A stretch of 64,000 nt of DNA, from positions 293,684 through 357,683 of the forward strand of contig CAXMMQ010000009.1 in the NCBI GenBank assembly GCA_963693035.2. Direction: 5' to 3'. The position numbers were made by a program, and so were the translations under genes. How positions within the stretch are numbered: the first letter of the stretch is position 1; every line of letters begins with the position of its first letter. Under the pieces are notes generated by a model, which worked only from the letters and a program-made list of their open reading frames with translations, made no database searches and had not been told where the DNA came from. Source of the stretch: Lichenicoccus sp963693035. GTDB taxonomy: Bacteria > Pseudomonadota > Alphaproteobacteria > Acetobacterales > Acetobacteraceae. Shown piece by piece: positions 45,482 through 53,996 of the stretch.

Positions 45482-46705
45482 TCAGGGCTGTTGCCTGTCC
45501 TTTCCGAGGACAAGCGTGGGCGCGCGCGCCGGCCACTCGGCGATGCTCGCCAGCACCGGCAGTCCGAGGTCGCGTTCGAGCCGGCCGGGACCGGAGAAGC
45601 CGCGACGCAGGATCGCAGACAGGATGGCAACGGCGAAGCCGGCGAGCAGGCTGAGCCCGATGCCGGCCGCCAGGATCAGCAGGTGTTGCCGTGCCGACCG
45701 TTCCGGGATCTCCGCCGGCTGGATCACCCGGACGGTGGCCGCACCCCAGCCGGAGGTGCTGGCGATGCGGTTCTGGTCGAGCGCCTGCGCCCCTGCCTGA
45801 TAGCTCGCCGCGGCAACATCGCGCTGGCGGCGCAGCCTGAGGAAGTCCGGTTCCTGCGCCTCGAGGCCGGTTAAGGCATCCCGGACCTCGGCCAGCCTCG
45901 CCGTCATGATCGCCTGTCGGGCCTCGGCGCCCTGCACATCCTGCTGGGCCCGCAGCTGGTCGAGCTTCGGATCAACGCGCAACAGTAGCACCCGCGCCTG
46001 GTCGAGGTCGATCTGCGCCTGGTCGAGTTCCTGCTCGAGACTGTCCTTGCGATGCAGCAGGATGTCGATCTGGGTGTCGTAGCGCGACCCGTGCGCGACG
46101 GTGAAGGCGGCGTAGGCCTGTTCGGCCGCATCAAGCCGGTCGTGCAACGCCGCGACCTGCGCGGTCAGCAGGCGCTGGCGGTCGTTGTCGTAGAGCCTGC
46201 CGCGCATCGCGCCATAGACGGCAACCGCCCGGTTGACGGCCTGTGCGGCCAGCGCGGGATCGCGATTGCTGTAGCGCACGACGATGACGTTGCCTGCTGC
46301 GTCGGCGCTGGCCTCGAAGGCGGCCGTAAAGCGCCGGACCGCGCGCTGCGACGCGTCCGCCGCGCCTAGGTCGGGGAACAGCCGTTGCGGCCCGACCGCC
46401 TGGACCACCGCCTCGGCGAGTGGCCGGCTCTGCAGGATGTCGATCTCGTTCCTGACCGCGGCCCCCGGTGCCGTGCCCGGCTGCGTCAGCACCATCAGCT
46501 CGGCGTCCGCGGTGACGGTCGGCGCGACCAGCAGCTCGGCGGCGGCAGTCGCCAGCAGCACCGCCCCGGTCGCGGCCAGGATGCGCCACCGGTCCCGCAA
46601 GGCGGCGTCCAGCATGGCCGCCAGCCGGCTGCCGGCGACCCCCGCCGCCTGGGTCCCCAGGACCGCCTGGTACTGGAGGTCAGCGCGCTCGACCGCTCGA
46701 TCCAT
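45482..46705 (-). CDS. Polysaccharide co-polymerase / chain-length determinant (Wzz/GumC-like)
   Basis: The product is about 407 residues, with two membrane spans: ILAATGAVLLATAAAELLVA near residue 45 and LLILAAGIGLSLLAGFAVAI near the C-terminus. They flank a long periplasmic coiled coil (DRLDAAEQAYAAFTVAHG, DSLEQELDQAQIDLDQARV) and the family segment VIVVRYSNRDPALAAQAVN. Such proteins set the chain length of exported polysaccharide. It lacks the C-terminal kinase domain of Gram-negative Wzc; the kinase-like partner is divergent. ATG 46705 is my choice, but in-frame starts up to 46846 exist. Confidence 0.82.
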   Translation of the reverse strand: MDRAVERADLQYQAVLGTQAAGVAGSRLAAMLDAALRDRWRILAATGAVLLATAAAELLVAPTVTADAELMVLTQPGTAPGAAVRNEIDILQSRPLAEAVVQAVGPQRLFPDLGAADASQRAVRRFTAAFEASADAAGNVIVVRYSNRDPALAAQAVNRAVAVYGAMRGRLYDNDRQRLLTAQVAALHDRLDAAEQAYAAFTVAHGSRYDTQIDILLHRKDSLEQELDQAQIDLDQARVLLLRVDPKLDQLRAQQDVQGAEARQAIMTARLAEVRDALTGLEAQEPDFLRLRRQRDVAAASYQAGAQALDQNRIASTSGWGAATVRVIQPAEIPERSARQHLLILAAGIGLSLLAGFAVAILSAILRRGFSGPGRLERDLGLPVLASIAEWPARAPTLVLGKDRQQP

Positions 46706-46727
46706 AGTTCGCCCGCCACCCTGGCCA

Positions 46728-46744
46728 GACGTCAATTCGACGTC
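46728..46744. promoter_or_regulatory. Double GACGTC palindrome between the polysaccharide genes
   Basis: GACGTC-AATTC-GACGTC is a 17-base element in which each half is itself a palindrome. It sits in the 161-base divergent gap, 22 bases before the co-polymerase start. It is a good candidate for one operator serving both genes. No regulator gene is adjacent. Confidence 0.45.
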
Positions 46745-46866
46745 CTGAACGACCGGGTATCGCCTGATCGGCAGCGCGGCAAGGGGCTGCGGCCCGGCAG
46801 GCATTGCCATCGCTTCCCGGTGTCGGCTACCCGCTATACCCGGCATGACCGGCGCGGAAACACAGA

Positions 46867-47613
46867 ATGGCTGATGGCCACGACCGGCCCGAGCCCGCGA
46901 ACAAGACGCTCGACGCCGTCCGGCTCGAAGCTCCTGCGCCGGATCCCGCCGACGACAAGCCGAGATCGGTGTCCACCGAGGTGCGGGCCGAGGCCGGCGA
47001 GCGACCGGACGCGCAGATCCTGTATCTGCTGCACGCCATCACCTCGCTCAACGAGCAGCACCGGCCGTTCGTGCTGCAGATCATCGCGGCGCTGCAGGGC
47101 GAGGGCACCAGCCATGTCGCCGCTGCCCTCGCCGACGCCGCCGCCCGCGAGATCGGCCTGCCGGTGCTGCTGCTCGACTGCTCCCCGCCAGCCGCGACGG
47201 CGGATGCCGAGGCGGCGAAGTCGCCCTCCCTGATCGACGCCTTCCGCGACTCGGCCTCGTCGGAGACGGCGCTGCGCAGCCTGCTGCCGAACCTGCTGCG
47301 GGCGCGGCTGTCGAATGCGGCGAGCGGTGTACTCGGCATGCCCCCCGAGGATCTCCAGCTCATGTTCGACACGCTGCGCAAGCGGTTCGCGATGGTCGTG
47401 CTGGACTGTCCGGCGGCGCTCTCCTCGCCCGCCGCCGTCGGGCTCGCGCGCTACTGCGACGGCACCGCCCTGGTGGTGCGCGCCGAGACCACGCCGCGCG
47501 CCTTGGTCATGCAGACCAGGAGGCTGATCGACCGGCTGGGCGGGCAGGTCATCGGCGTCGTGCTCAACCGGCGCCGCTCGCACCTGCCGGGCTGGCTGCG
47601 GCGCTGGCTTTGA
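46867..47613 (+). CDS. BY-kinase/ParA-like protein with a degenerate P-loop
   Basis: The 248-residue protein follows the layout of the cytoplasmic CpsD/Wzc tyrosine-kinase domain: LQIIAALQGEGTSHVAAALA, then LPVLLLDCSPP, then FAMVVLDCPAALSSPAAVGL and CDGTALVVRAETTPRA. However, Walker A has lost its lysine: GEGTSH at 78-83 instead of GEGKST. There is also no C-terminal tyrosine cluster. It probably partners the divergent co-polymerase as a structural rather than catalytic subunit. About 45 disordered residues precede the domain. Confidence 0.75.
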   Translation: MADGHDRPEPANKTLDAVRLEAPAPDPADDKPRSVSTEVRAEAGERPDAQILYLLHAITSLNEQHRPFVLQIIAALQGEGTSHVAAALADAAAREIGLPVLLLDCSPPAATADAEAAKSPSLIDAFRDSASSETALRSLLPNLLRARLSNAASGVLGMPPEDLQLMFDTLRKRFAMVVLDCPAALSSPAAVGLARYCDGTALVVRAETTPRALVMQTRRLIDRLGGQVIGVVLNRRRSHLPGWLRRWL

Positions 47614-47629
47614 GGGCAGGGCGGAGACG

Positions 47630-48049
47630 ATGAAGCTGGGTGACCGGGTCGAGCTGATCAGCGGCGGGCCGCCGATGACGATCCTGCAGCGCAACGCCGA
47701 CCGCGGCCTGGAGGGCTGGCTCTGCGTCTGGCAGGTCAACGGCACCGCGCGCCGCGCCACCTTTCCCGAGCAGGCGCTGCGGCCTTGCGATCCGCAGCGC
47801 GTGGTGGCGCTGCCGCCGCCCATGCGTCCGCGCAAGGTGGTGGATATCGAGCCGCTGCCGGACCGCGCGCATGCCGAGCTGCTGGCGCTGATCGACCACC
47901 CCGGCGGCGGCTTCGACTTCTCCATCGTGAGCTCGGGCGACCGCTGGACCGTGTCGGTGAAGCTGGCCGAGGCCGGCACCCACACCATCGGCGAGGGTGC
48001 CGGTTTCCAGGAAGCCTGGTCCAACCAGAAACCGGCCTGGCGCCGATGA
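47630..48049 (+). CDS. DUF2158 (YodC-like) domain protein
   Basis: The 139-residue protein begins MKLGDRVELISGGPPMTILQ, followed by WLCVWQVNGTARRATFPEQAL; this is the DUF2158/YodC motif of a small SH3-like barrel. The remaining roughly 75 residues (IDHPGGGFDFSIVSSGDRWT onward) are a second small domain with no family I recognise. It sits 16 bases after the kinase-like gene and overlaps the antiporter start (ATGA), so it belongs to that transcript. Function unknown. Confidence 0.78.
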   Translation: MKLGDRVELISGGPPMTILQRNADRGLEGWLCVWQVNGTARRATFPEQALRPCDPQRVVALPPPMRPRKVVDIEPLPDRAHAELLALIDHPGGGFDFSIVSSGDRWTVSVKLAEAGTHTIGEGAGFQEAWSNQKPAWRR

Positions 48050-49113
48050 TCCGGCTCGCGCTGCTGGCGCTGGTGCCGGTGGCGCCCTTGCTGCACTACG
48101 CGCTCGGCCTGCCGCCGATCTGGGTGTTCGTGGCCGGCATCGCGGGCGTCGGCATCCTGGCCGACTGGATACGCAGCGCCAGCGAGCAGCTCGCCGAACA
48201 TACCGGGCCCGCGATCGGCGGCCTGCTGACCATCAGCCTGGGCAGCGTCGCCGAGCTGCTGCTGGCGCTGTTCGTGCTGGCACGCGGCGAGGCCGAGGTG
48301 GTGCATGCGCAGATCACCGGCTCGATCATCGGCACCAGCCTGCTCGGCCTGGGCCTTGCCATCGTCGCAGGCAGTGTCGGGCGCGATCGCCAGACCTTCA
48401 ACCGTGCGCGCGCCGGCCAGCTCTCCAGCATGCTGATCCTGATCGTGATCGCGCTGCTGCTGCCGGCGGTGTTCGACTTCACCAGCCGCACAGTGGCGCA
48501 TGCGGGCGATGTCGCGGCCCGCGACGAGGAACTCAGCCTCGCCATCTCGGTGCTGCTGCTGCTGATCTATGGCGGCAACCTGGTCTATACGCTGGTGACC
48601 CATCGCGACGTGTTCGGCCGCGGCGAGGAGAGCGAGCCCGCTTCGGGTCGTCCGTGGCCGCTCTGGCTGTGCTTCGGCGTGCTGGCGGGCGGCACGGTGG
48701 CGGCGGCACTCGAAAGCGAGCTGATCTCGGACGCGCTGGAGCAGGCCGCCGCCAGCCTGCATCTGTCGACGACCTTTCTGGGCGTCATCGTGCTGGCGCT
48801 GGTCGGCACCATCGCCGACCTGTTCTCCGCCGTCTGGTTCGCCCGACGGGACCGCATGGGGCTGGTGATGAGCATCTGCATCGGCTCGGCGATCCAGATC
48901 GCGCTGGTGGTGGCGCCGCTGCTGGTGATCCTGTCATGGCTGATCGGCAGCCCGATGACGCTGGTGTTCCGCAACCCGATCGACCTGTTCGCCATCGCCG
49001 GGAGCGCCTTCATCGTCAACGTGATCGCCGGCGACGGCGAGACGACCTGGTTCGAGGGCGTGCTGCTGATCGGGGTGTACCTGGCGCTCGGGATCGCGTT
49101 CTTCTTCGCCTGA
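48046..49113 (+). CDS. Ca2+/H+ antiporter family protein
   Basis: The 355-residue protein has about eleven membrane spans and the two acidic alpha-repeats of CaCA exchangers: ISLGSVAELLLALFVLARGE in the first half and VLALVGTIADLFSAVWFARR in the second. The first keeps the key Glu; the second has Asp in place of the usual Glu. It is expected to export Ca2+ for protons across the inner membrane. The ATG overlaps the DUF2158 stop by four bases. Confidence 0.88.
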   Translation: MIRLALLALVPVAPLLHYALGLPPIWVFVAGIAGVGILADWIRSASEQLAEHTGPAIGGLLTISLGSVAELLLALFVLARGEAEVVHAQITGSIIGTSLLGLGLAIVAGSVGRDRQTFNRARAGQLSSMLILIVIALLLPAVFDFTSRTVAHAGDVAARDEELSLAISVLLLLIYGGNLVYTLVTHRDVFGRGEESEPASGRPWPLWLCFGVLAGGTVAAALESELISDALEQAAASLHLSTTFLGVIVLALVGTIADLFSAVWFARRDRMGLVMSICIGSAIQIALVVAPLLVILSWLIGSPMTLVFRNPIDLFAIAGSAFIVNVIAGDGETTWFEGVLLIGVYLALGIAFFFA

Positions 49114-49122
49114 CGGCGTGGC

Positions 49123-50517
49123 TCAGGCGGTGTCGGCAAGGCGCTGCGCATGGCGGTTGTGTTCGGCCACGACCGCCTCCATCGCCACCGTCACGACGCG
49201 GCTGTCCTGCACGATGATGCGTCCGTCCACAACAGTGGTGCGCGCCGGCTGCGGGGCGCAGAACACCACGGCGGCGACCGGATCGGCGAGGCCGCCCGCA
49301 TAGCCGATCGCCTGCAGGTCCAGCGTGAAGAAATCGCAGCGCCGGCCGGCTTCGAGCGCGCCGATGTCGGTGCGGCCCAGTACTGCGGCACCGCCAAGCG
49401 TTGCGAGTTCCAGCGCCTGGCGCGCCGACATCCAGGCCTCCGCCTGCCGCTCGCGGCCCGGCGCGATGTTGGTTTCCAGGCCGAGTGCGAGACGCGCCAG
49501 CAGCATCGCCTGGCGCGTCTCGGCCAGCATGTTCGAGCCGTCGTTGGATGCGCTGCCATCGACGCCGAGCCCGGTTGCCACTCCGGCCTGCAGGTAGCGC
49601 ATCACCGGCGCGATGCCCGATCCCAGCCGCATGTTCGAGGTCGGGCAATGGCACACGCCGGTGCCGTGTGCTGCCAGCGTCGCGATCTCGCGGTCGTTCA
49701 CGTGCACTGCGTGCGCATACCAGACGTCGGCATCGACCCAGCCGAGATCCTGCATGTACTCGATCGGTCGCTTGCCCGATCGCGCGACCGTGTAGCGCTC
49801 CTCGTCCATCGTCTCGCACAGGTGCGTATGCAGCCGCACGCCACGGCTGCGCGCAAGGGACGCGCTGTCGCGCATCAGCCGCTCGGTGACCGAGAACGGC
49901 GAGCAGGGTGCGAGCACCACCTGCAGCATCGCCCCCGGCCGAGGGTCGTGGTAGCGCGCGATCACCCGCTCGCTGTCGGCAAGGATGGCGTCCTCGTCCT
50001 CCACGCACTCGTCCGGCGGGGTGCCACCCTGGCTCCGCCCGCGCGACATCGAGCCGCGCGAGGCGACGAAGCGGATGCCGATCTCGGCGGCGGCGGCGAT
50101 CTGGTCGTCGATGCGGCAGCCGTTGCGGAACAGGTAGGCGTGGTCGAACACCGTGGTGCAGCCGGACAACGCCAGTTCGGCCAGTCCGACCAGCGTTGCG
50201 GTGCGCGAGGCCTCCGGCGTGCGACGTGCCCAGATCCGGTAGTGCGCGTCGAGCCATGCGAACAGGCTTGCGTTCTGTCCGCCCGGTAGGTTGCGGGTCA
50301 GCACCTGGTCCAGGTGATGGTGGCAGTTCACCAGCCCGGGCAGCAGGATCTGGTGGCTGAGGTCGAGCACGATGTCGGCGGTGGCGGGCAGCGTCTCGTC
50401 CGGCCCGACCTGCTCGATGACCCCGTCGCGCGCGAACAGCCCGGCATGGCCTAGCTCGCGCCGGTCCGCATCCATGCTCACCAGCTTGGTGGCGCCGCGC
50501 GCCAGCAGGGTCGCCAT
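49123..50517 (-). CDS. 8-Oxoguanine deaminase (amidohydrolase)
   Basis: The 464-residue metal-dependent amidohydrolase has the expected sites: PGLVNCHHHLDQVLTR (HxH), VRLHTHLCETMDEERY, then VWYAHAVHVNDREI, and GLGVDGSASNDGSNML with the catalytic Asp. This set, with the neighbouring guanine deaminase, matches bacterial 8-oxoguanine deaminases, a group related to AtzB-type chlorohydrolases. It converts 8-oxoguanine to urate, feeding the uricase encoded nearby. It starts two bases after the guaD stop. Confidence 0.85.
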   Translation of the reverse strand: MATLLARGATKLVSMDADRRELGHAGLFARDGVIEQVGPDETLPATADIVLDLSHQILLPGLVNCHHHLDQVLTRNLPGGQNASLFAWLDAHYRIWARRTPEASRTATLVGLAELALSGCTTVFDHAYLFRNGCRIDDQIAAAAEIGIRFVASRGSMSRGRSQGGTPPDECVEDEDAILADSERVIARYHDPRPGAMLQVVLAPCSPFSVTERLMRDSASLARSRGVRLHTHLCETMDEERYTVARSGKRPIEYMQDLGWVDADVWYAHAVHVNDREIATLAAHGTGVCHCPTSNMRLGSGIAPVMRYLQAGVATGLGVDGSASNDGSNMLAETRQAMLLARLALGLETNIAPGRERQAEAWMSARQALELATLGGAAVLGRTDIGALEAGRRCDFFTLDLQAIGYAGGLADPVAAVVFCAPQPARTTVVDGRIIVQDSRVVTVAMEAVVAEHNRHAQRLADTA

Positions 50518-50519
50518 GC

Positions 50520-51875
50520 TCAGGCCGCTGTCATCGGGTAGGCGAACCCGTCATCCCGGTCGTGGACGCGGTGCCCGGCAACGTAGGTGGCGCGCACCGA
50601 GCGGTCGTCGCCCAGCGTCATCAGCACGAACAGCAGTTCCTCCAGCGTGTCGCAATGCGCGGTGCGCGCGGCCAGCAGCGGCGTCGCATGCGGATCGAGG
50701 ATCGTGATGTCGGCAGCATATCCCGGCGCCAGCCGTCCGATCCGGTCGTCCAGATAGAGCGCCCTGGCGCCCCCCAGGGTGGCCAGCCAGAACGCCTGGA
50801 TCGCGCCCAGCCGGGTGTCCTGCAGCGCCGCCACCTTGTAGGCCTCGCCCATCGTCCCGAGCAGCGAGAGGCTGGTGCCGGCGCCGACATCGGTGCCGAG
50901 GCCGACGCGCACCGGACGCCTCGGGTCGAGCGCGTCGAACAGCCGGAACAGGCCGCTGCCGAGGAACAGGTTCGAAGTCGGGCAATGCGCCAACGCGGCA
51001 CCGGACGCATGGCAGGTGCAGAGCTCGTGCTCCGCGAGGTGGATGCCGTGGCCGAGCACCGAGCGCGGCCCGACCAGCCCGGCATGCGCGTAGGTGTCGA
51101 GATAGCTCGCGCGCTCCGGGAACAGCCGGGCGACCCACTCCACTTCCGCCCGGCTCTCGGCGATGTGCGTCTGCATGTAGAGCCCGTCACGGCTTTGCAG
51201 CAGGCTGCCGCAGACCTCCAGCAGCGCCTCGGTGCTCGACGGCGCGAAGCGCGGCGTCACCGCGTAGAGCTGCCGACCGCGTCCATGCCACCGGTCGATC
51301 AGGGCGACGCTCTCGTCATGCGCCTGCTGCGCCGTCTGCAGCATCGAGGCCGGTGCGTGGCGGTCCATCAGCGCCTGGCCGGCCACCATGCAGGTGCCGA
51401 CGCGCGTGGACTCCTCGAAGAAGGCATCCACCGATTGCGGATGCACGGTGCAATACACCGCGGCCGTGGTGGTGCCGTGGCCCAGCAGCTCGCGCATGAA
51501 CAAGCGCGAAGCTGCATCGGCATAGGCGCGGTCCTGGAACTTCGCCTCGGTGGGGAAGGTGTATCTCGCCAGCCATTCCAGCAACTGCTCGCCATAGGCG
51601 CCGATCATCTCGACCTGCGGATAGTGCACGTGGGTGTCGATGAACCCGGCACTCAGCACGCAGCCGGGATACCCGGTGACGGTTGCGCCGTTCGGTAGGG
51701 TAGGGCGCAACTCGGCATACGGCCCGACACCAAGGATCCTGCCGGCCTCGATGACGACAAGGCCATCGTCATGGCTGGTGAAGCAGGCGGCGGCCGGCTG
51801 CTCGAACGGGTTGTCCATAATGTCGAGTGTCCGGCCACGCAGCGCGGTGACGGTCGGTGTCTCCGCAGCCCGCAT
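50520..51875 (-). CDS. guaD: Guanine deaminase
   Basis: The 451-residue amidohydrolase turns guanine into xanthine and ammonia. Metal and substrate motifs are GFIDTHVHYPQVEMIGAYG, RQLYAVTPRFAPSSTEALLE, MQTHIAESRAEVEWVARLFP, LGHGIHLAEHE and GLGTDVGAGTSLSLL, the standard set for GuaD. The start ATG shares a base with the permease stop (TGATG). It is the middle gene of a permease-guaD-oxoguanine deaminase operon. Confidence 0.94.
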   Translation of the reverse strand: MRAAETPTVTALRGRTLDIMDNPFEQPAAACFTSHDDGLVVIEAGRILGVGPYAELRPTLPNGATVTGYPGCVLSAGFIDTHVHYPQVEMIGAYGEQLLEWLARYTFPTEAKFQDRAYADAASRLFMRELLGHGTTTAAVYCTVHPQSVDAFFEESTRVGTCMVAGQALMDRHAPASMLQTAQQAHDESVALIDRWHGRGRQLYAVTPRFAPSSTEALLEVCGSLLQSRDGLYMQTHIAESRAEVEWVARLFPERASYLDTYAHAGLVGPRSVLGHGIHLAEHELCTCHASGAALAHCPTSNLFLGSGLFRLFDALDPRRPVRVGLGTDVGAGTSLSLLGTMGEAYKVAALQDTRLGAIQAFWLATLGGARALYLDDRIGRLAPGYAADITILDPHATPLLAARTAHCDTLEELLFVLMTLGDDRSVRATYVAGHRVHDRDDGFAYPMTAA

Positions 51876-53824
51876 CAGGCGGTCATCCGGGTGAAGCGGT
51901 CGAGCTGCGCCGAAGTGATCGGATTGGCGTTGGCGACCAGCTCGTCAAGGCGGTGGTTCGCGATCTTGGCGATCTCGATCAATGCCGCCGAACGCTCGAC
52001 GCCCGGCGCATTGGCCATGCGATACCAGCCATTCGCCAGCACCCGGCCGTAGCGCTCGACCTCGCGCGCGCAGATGATCAGCGGAAAGCCGAAATGCTTG
52101 CGGTAGGCCGCCGCCAGCGCCTGCACCTCCTCGCGATCGTCCGACGCGAGGCCGCCGATGCCGGCCTGGGCATGGTCGGTCCGGTAGGCGCCCTCGGCGG
52201 CATCCTCATGGCCGAGATCGGGAAAGGAGTTCAGCAGTTGCATCTGCTGGGCCGGCGTGCCGGTCAGCAGCACCTCGTGGAATGCGGTCCGGAGCGCCCT
52301 GGTGTCGACGAACGGCCGCATCGCGAAGGCGCGCTCCAGCACCCAGGGCGTGTTCTCCACCAGGCCGCCGAAGGTGGAGTCGAAGCGGCCCTGGTCCATC
52401 GCGTTCACATCGGCCAGCGTCACCAGATGCTTGTTGGGGCGGCCGGCGACGGCTGCGCTGCCGCCACCCAGATGGTTGAACACCATGTTGAGCACGATCG
52501 CGGCAGTCGCACCGAGCGTGATGCCGCTGCCCAGGACGATGTGCGTCCAGGCCGGGAACGCATTGGCCACGAACGGCTGCGCGACCACCAGCATGCCGAG
52601 CCCGATGCTGGTGCTGACAATGACGATGTTGGAGTGGCTGTTGAAGTCGACGCGGCCCAGGGTCTGCACGCCGACCACGGCGACGGCTGCGAACATCGCG
52701 AGCGCCGCGCCGCCCAGCACCGGCAGCGGGATGCCGGCGACGATCGCGGCCGCTTTCGGCAGCGAGCCCAGGACGATCATGATCACCGCGGCGGCGGCGA
52801 CCACCCAGCGGCTCTTGACCTGGGTCAGGCGCACCAGCCCGACATTCTCGGCAAAGGCGGTATAGGGAAACGAGTTCAGCACCCCGCCGATCACGGTGGC
52901 CACGCCATCGGCGCGTATCGCGCGCGCGATGTCCTCCGGTTCGATGCGCTTGCGGACGATCTCGCCGGTCGCGTACACGTCGCCGGTGGTTTCCACCATG
53001 GTGATCACCATGACCAGCAGCATCGAGATGATCGCGGTCACGCCGAAGGTCGGCACGCCGAACCAGAACGGCGTCGTGGTGCCGGCCCAGGGTGCGGTGG
53101 CGACCGCGCCGAACCGCGCGTCGCCCAGCAGCCAGGCCACCAGGGTGCCGACCACGAGTCCGACCAGGACCGCGACGGTGGCCAGGAAGCCGCGGAACAG
53201 CCGCTGGATCGCGATGATCAGGCCGAGCGTTCCGAACGCGTAAAGCACGTGGCGGAGGGTGACCGGGTTCTGCATGGCGCTCGGGCTGCTGCCGAGCACG
53301 ATGTCGTTGGCTGCCACCGGCAGCAGCGCCACCCCGATGATCAGGATGACGCTGCCGGTGACCACCGGCGGGAAGAACTTGACCAGTCGGGCGAACGAGC
53401 CTGCCACGGCGCAGGTGAATAGCCCGGCCACGATCACCGACCCGTAGATCGCGAGCAGGCCGGTGGTGCCGCCCCCCGCGGCCAGTCCGATCGTGATCAT
53501 CGGGCTGACGGCGACGAAGGTGACGCCCTGCAGCAGCGGCAGCCTGACGCCGATCTTCCAGATGCCGACCGATTGCAGCAGCGAGGCGATGCCGCAGGTG
53601 AACAGGTCGGCGTTGATCAGGTGGATGAGCTGCCCGGTATCAAGCCGGAGCGCGCCGGCCAGGATGATCGGCACCAGCACCGCGCCGGCATAGAAGGCGA
53701 GCACGTGCTGCAGGCCGTAGAGCGCCAGCTTGCCGACGGGCAGTACCTCGTCCACCGGATGGACGGCGGTCCGCGGTGCCTGGGCAGCCCTGCCGATGCC
53801 GACCCCTTGCATGATGGCACTCAT
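51875..53824 (-). CDS. Nucleobase:cation symporter-2 (xanthine/urate permease) fused to a UraD-like domain
   Basis: Residues 1-470 form an NCS2 permease with about 14 spans: LQHVLAFYAGAVLVPIILA, LPLLQGVTFVAVSPMI, MVETTGDVYATGEIV and VLNSFPYTAFAENVGLV, all family motifs. Residues from about 474 to 649 are an OHCU-decarboxylase (UraD) fold ending KHFGFPLIICARE and IANHRLDELV. The catalytic segment is altered: the expected His-Pro-Asp reads LNSFPDL, with Phe at 534, and the Glu-Gln pair reads Asp-His. The appended domain is therefore probably not an active decarboxylase. ATG 53824 is preferred; the frame extends to 53863. Confidence 0.87.
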   Translation of the reverse strand: MSAIMQGVGIGRAAQAPRTAVHPVDEVLPVGKLALYGLQHVLAFYAGAVLVPIILAGALRLDTGQLIHLINADLFTCGIASLLQSVGIWKIGVRLPLLQGVTFVAVSPMITIGLAAGGGTTGLLAIYGSVIVAGLFTCAVAGSFARLVKFFPPVVTGSVILIIGVALLPVAANDIVLGSSPSAMQNPVTLRHVLYAFGTLGLIIAIQRLFRGFLATVAVLVGLVVGTLVAWLLGDARFGAVATAPWAGTTTPFWFGVPTFGVTAIISMLLVMVITMVETTGDVYATGEIVRKRIEPEDIARAIRADGVATVIGGVLNSFPYTAFAENVGLVRLTQVKSRWVVAAAAVIMIVLGSLPKAAAIVAGIPLPVLGGAALAMFAAVAVVGVQTLGRVDFNSHSNIVIVSTSIGLGMLVVAQPFVANAFPAWTHIVLGSGITLGATAAIVLNMVFNHLGGGSAAVAGRPNKHLVTLADVNAMDQGRFDSTFGGLVENTPWVLERAFAMRPFVDTRALRTAFHEVLLTGTPAQQMQLLNSFPDLGHEDAAEGAYRTDHAQAGIGGLASDDREEVQALAAAYRKHFGFPLIICAREVERYGRVLANGWYRMANAPGVERSAALIEIAKIANHRLDELVANANPITSAQLDRFTRMTA

Positions 53825-53851
53825 GGCGCTGCCTTTCTCGATGTCGCCTAG

Positions 53852-53895
53852 TCTTGATGTCACGCGGATCGGCTCTTGATGTCACGCGGATCGGC
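53852..53895. repeat. 22-bp tandem repeat in the purine-gene divergent promoter
   Basis: Two exact, adjacent copies of TCTTGATGTCACGCGGATCG plus GC (22 bases) lie in the 172-base gap between the permease and uricase starts. The spacing equals about two helical turns, so both copies would face the same side. This suits duplicated binding sites for a purine-responsive regulator. A recent slippage duplication is the alternative. Confidence 0.6.
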
Positions 53896-53996
53896 GGGTC
53901 CGGGCGAGGCAGGCAAGATCCACGCCAGCAACGAGGGCACGGCACTGGCACGGTGCTTGCCTTGGGACCGGTGTCGAGTTCCAAGGGAGCCCCGCC

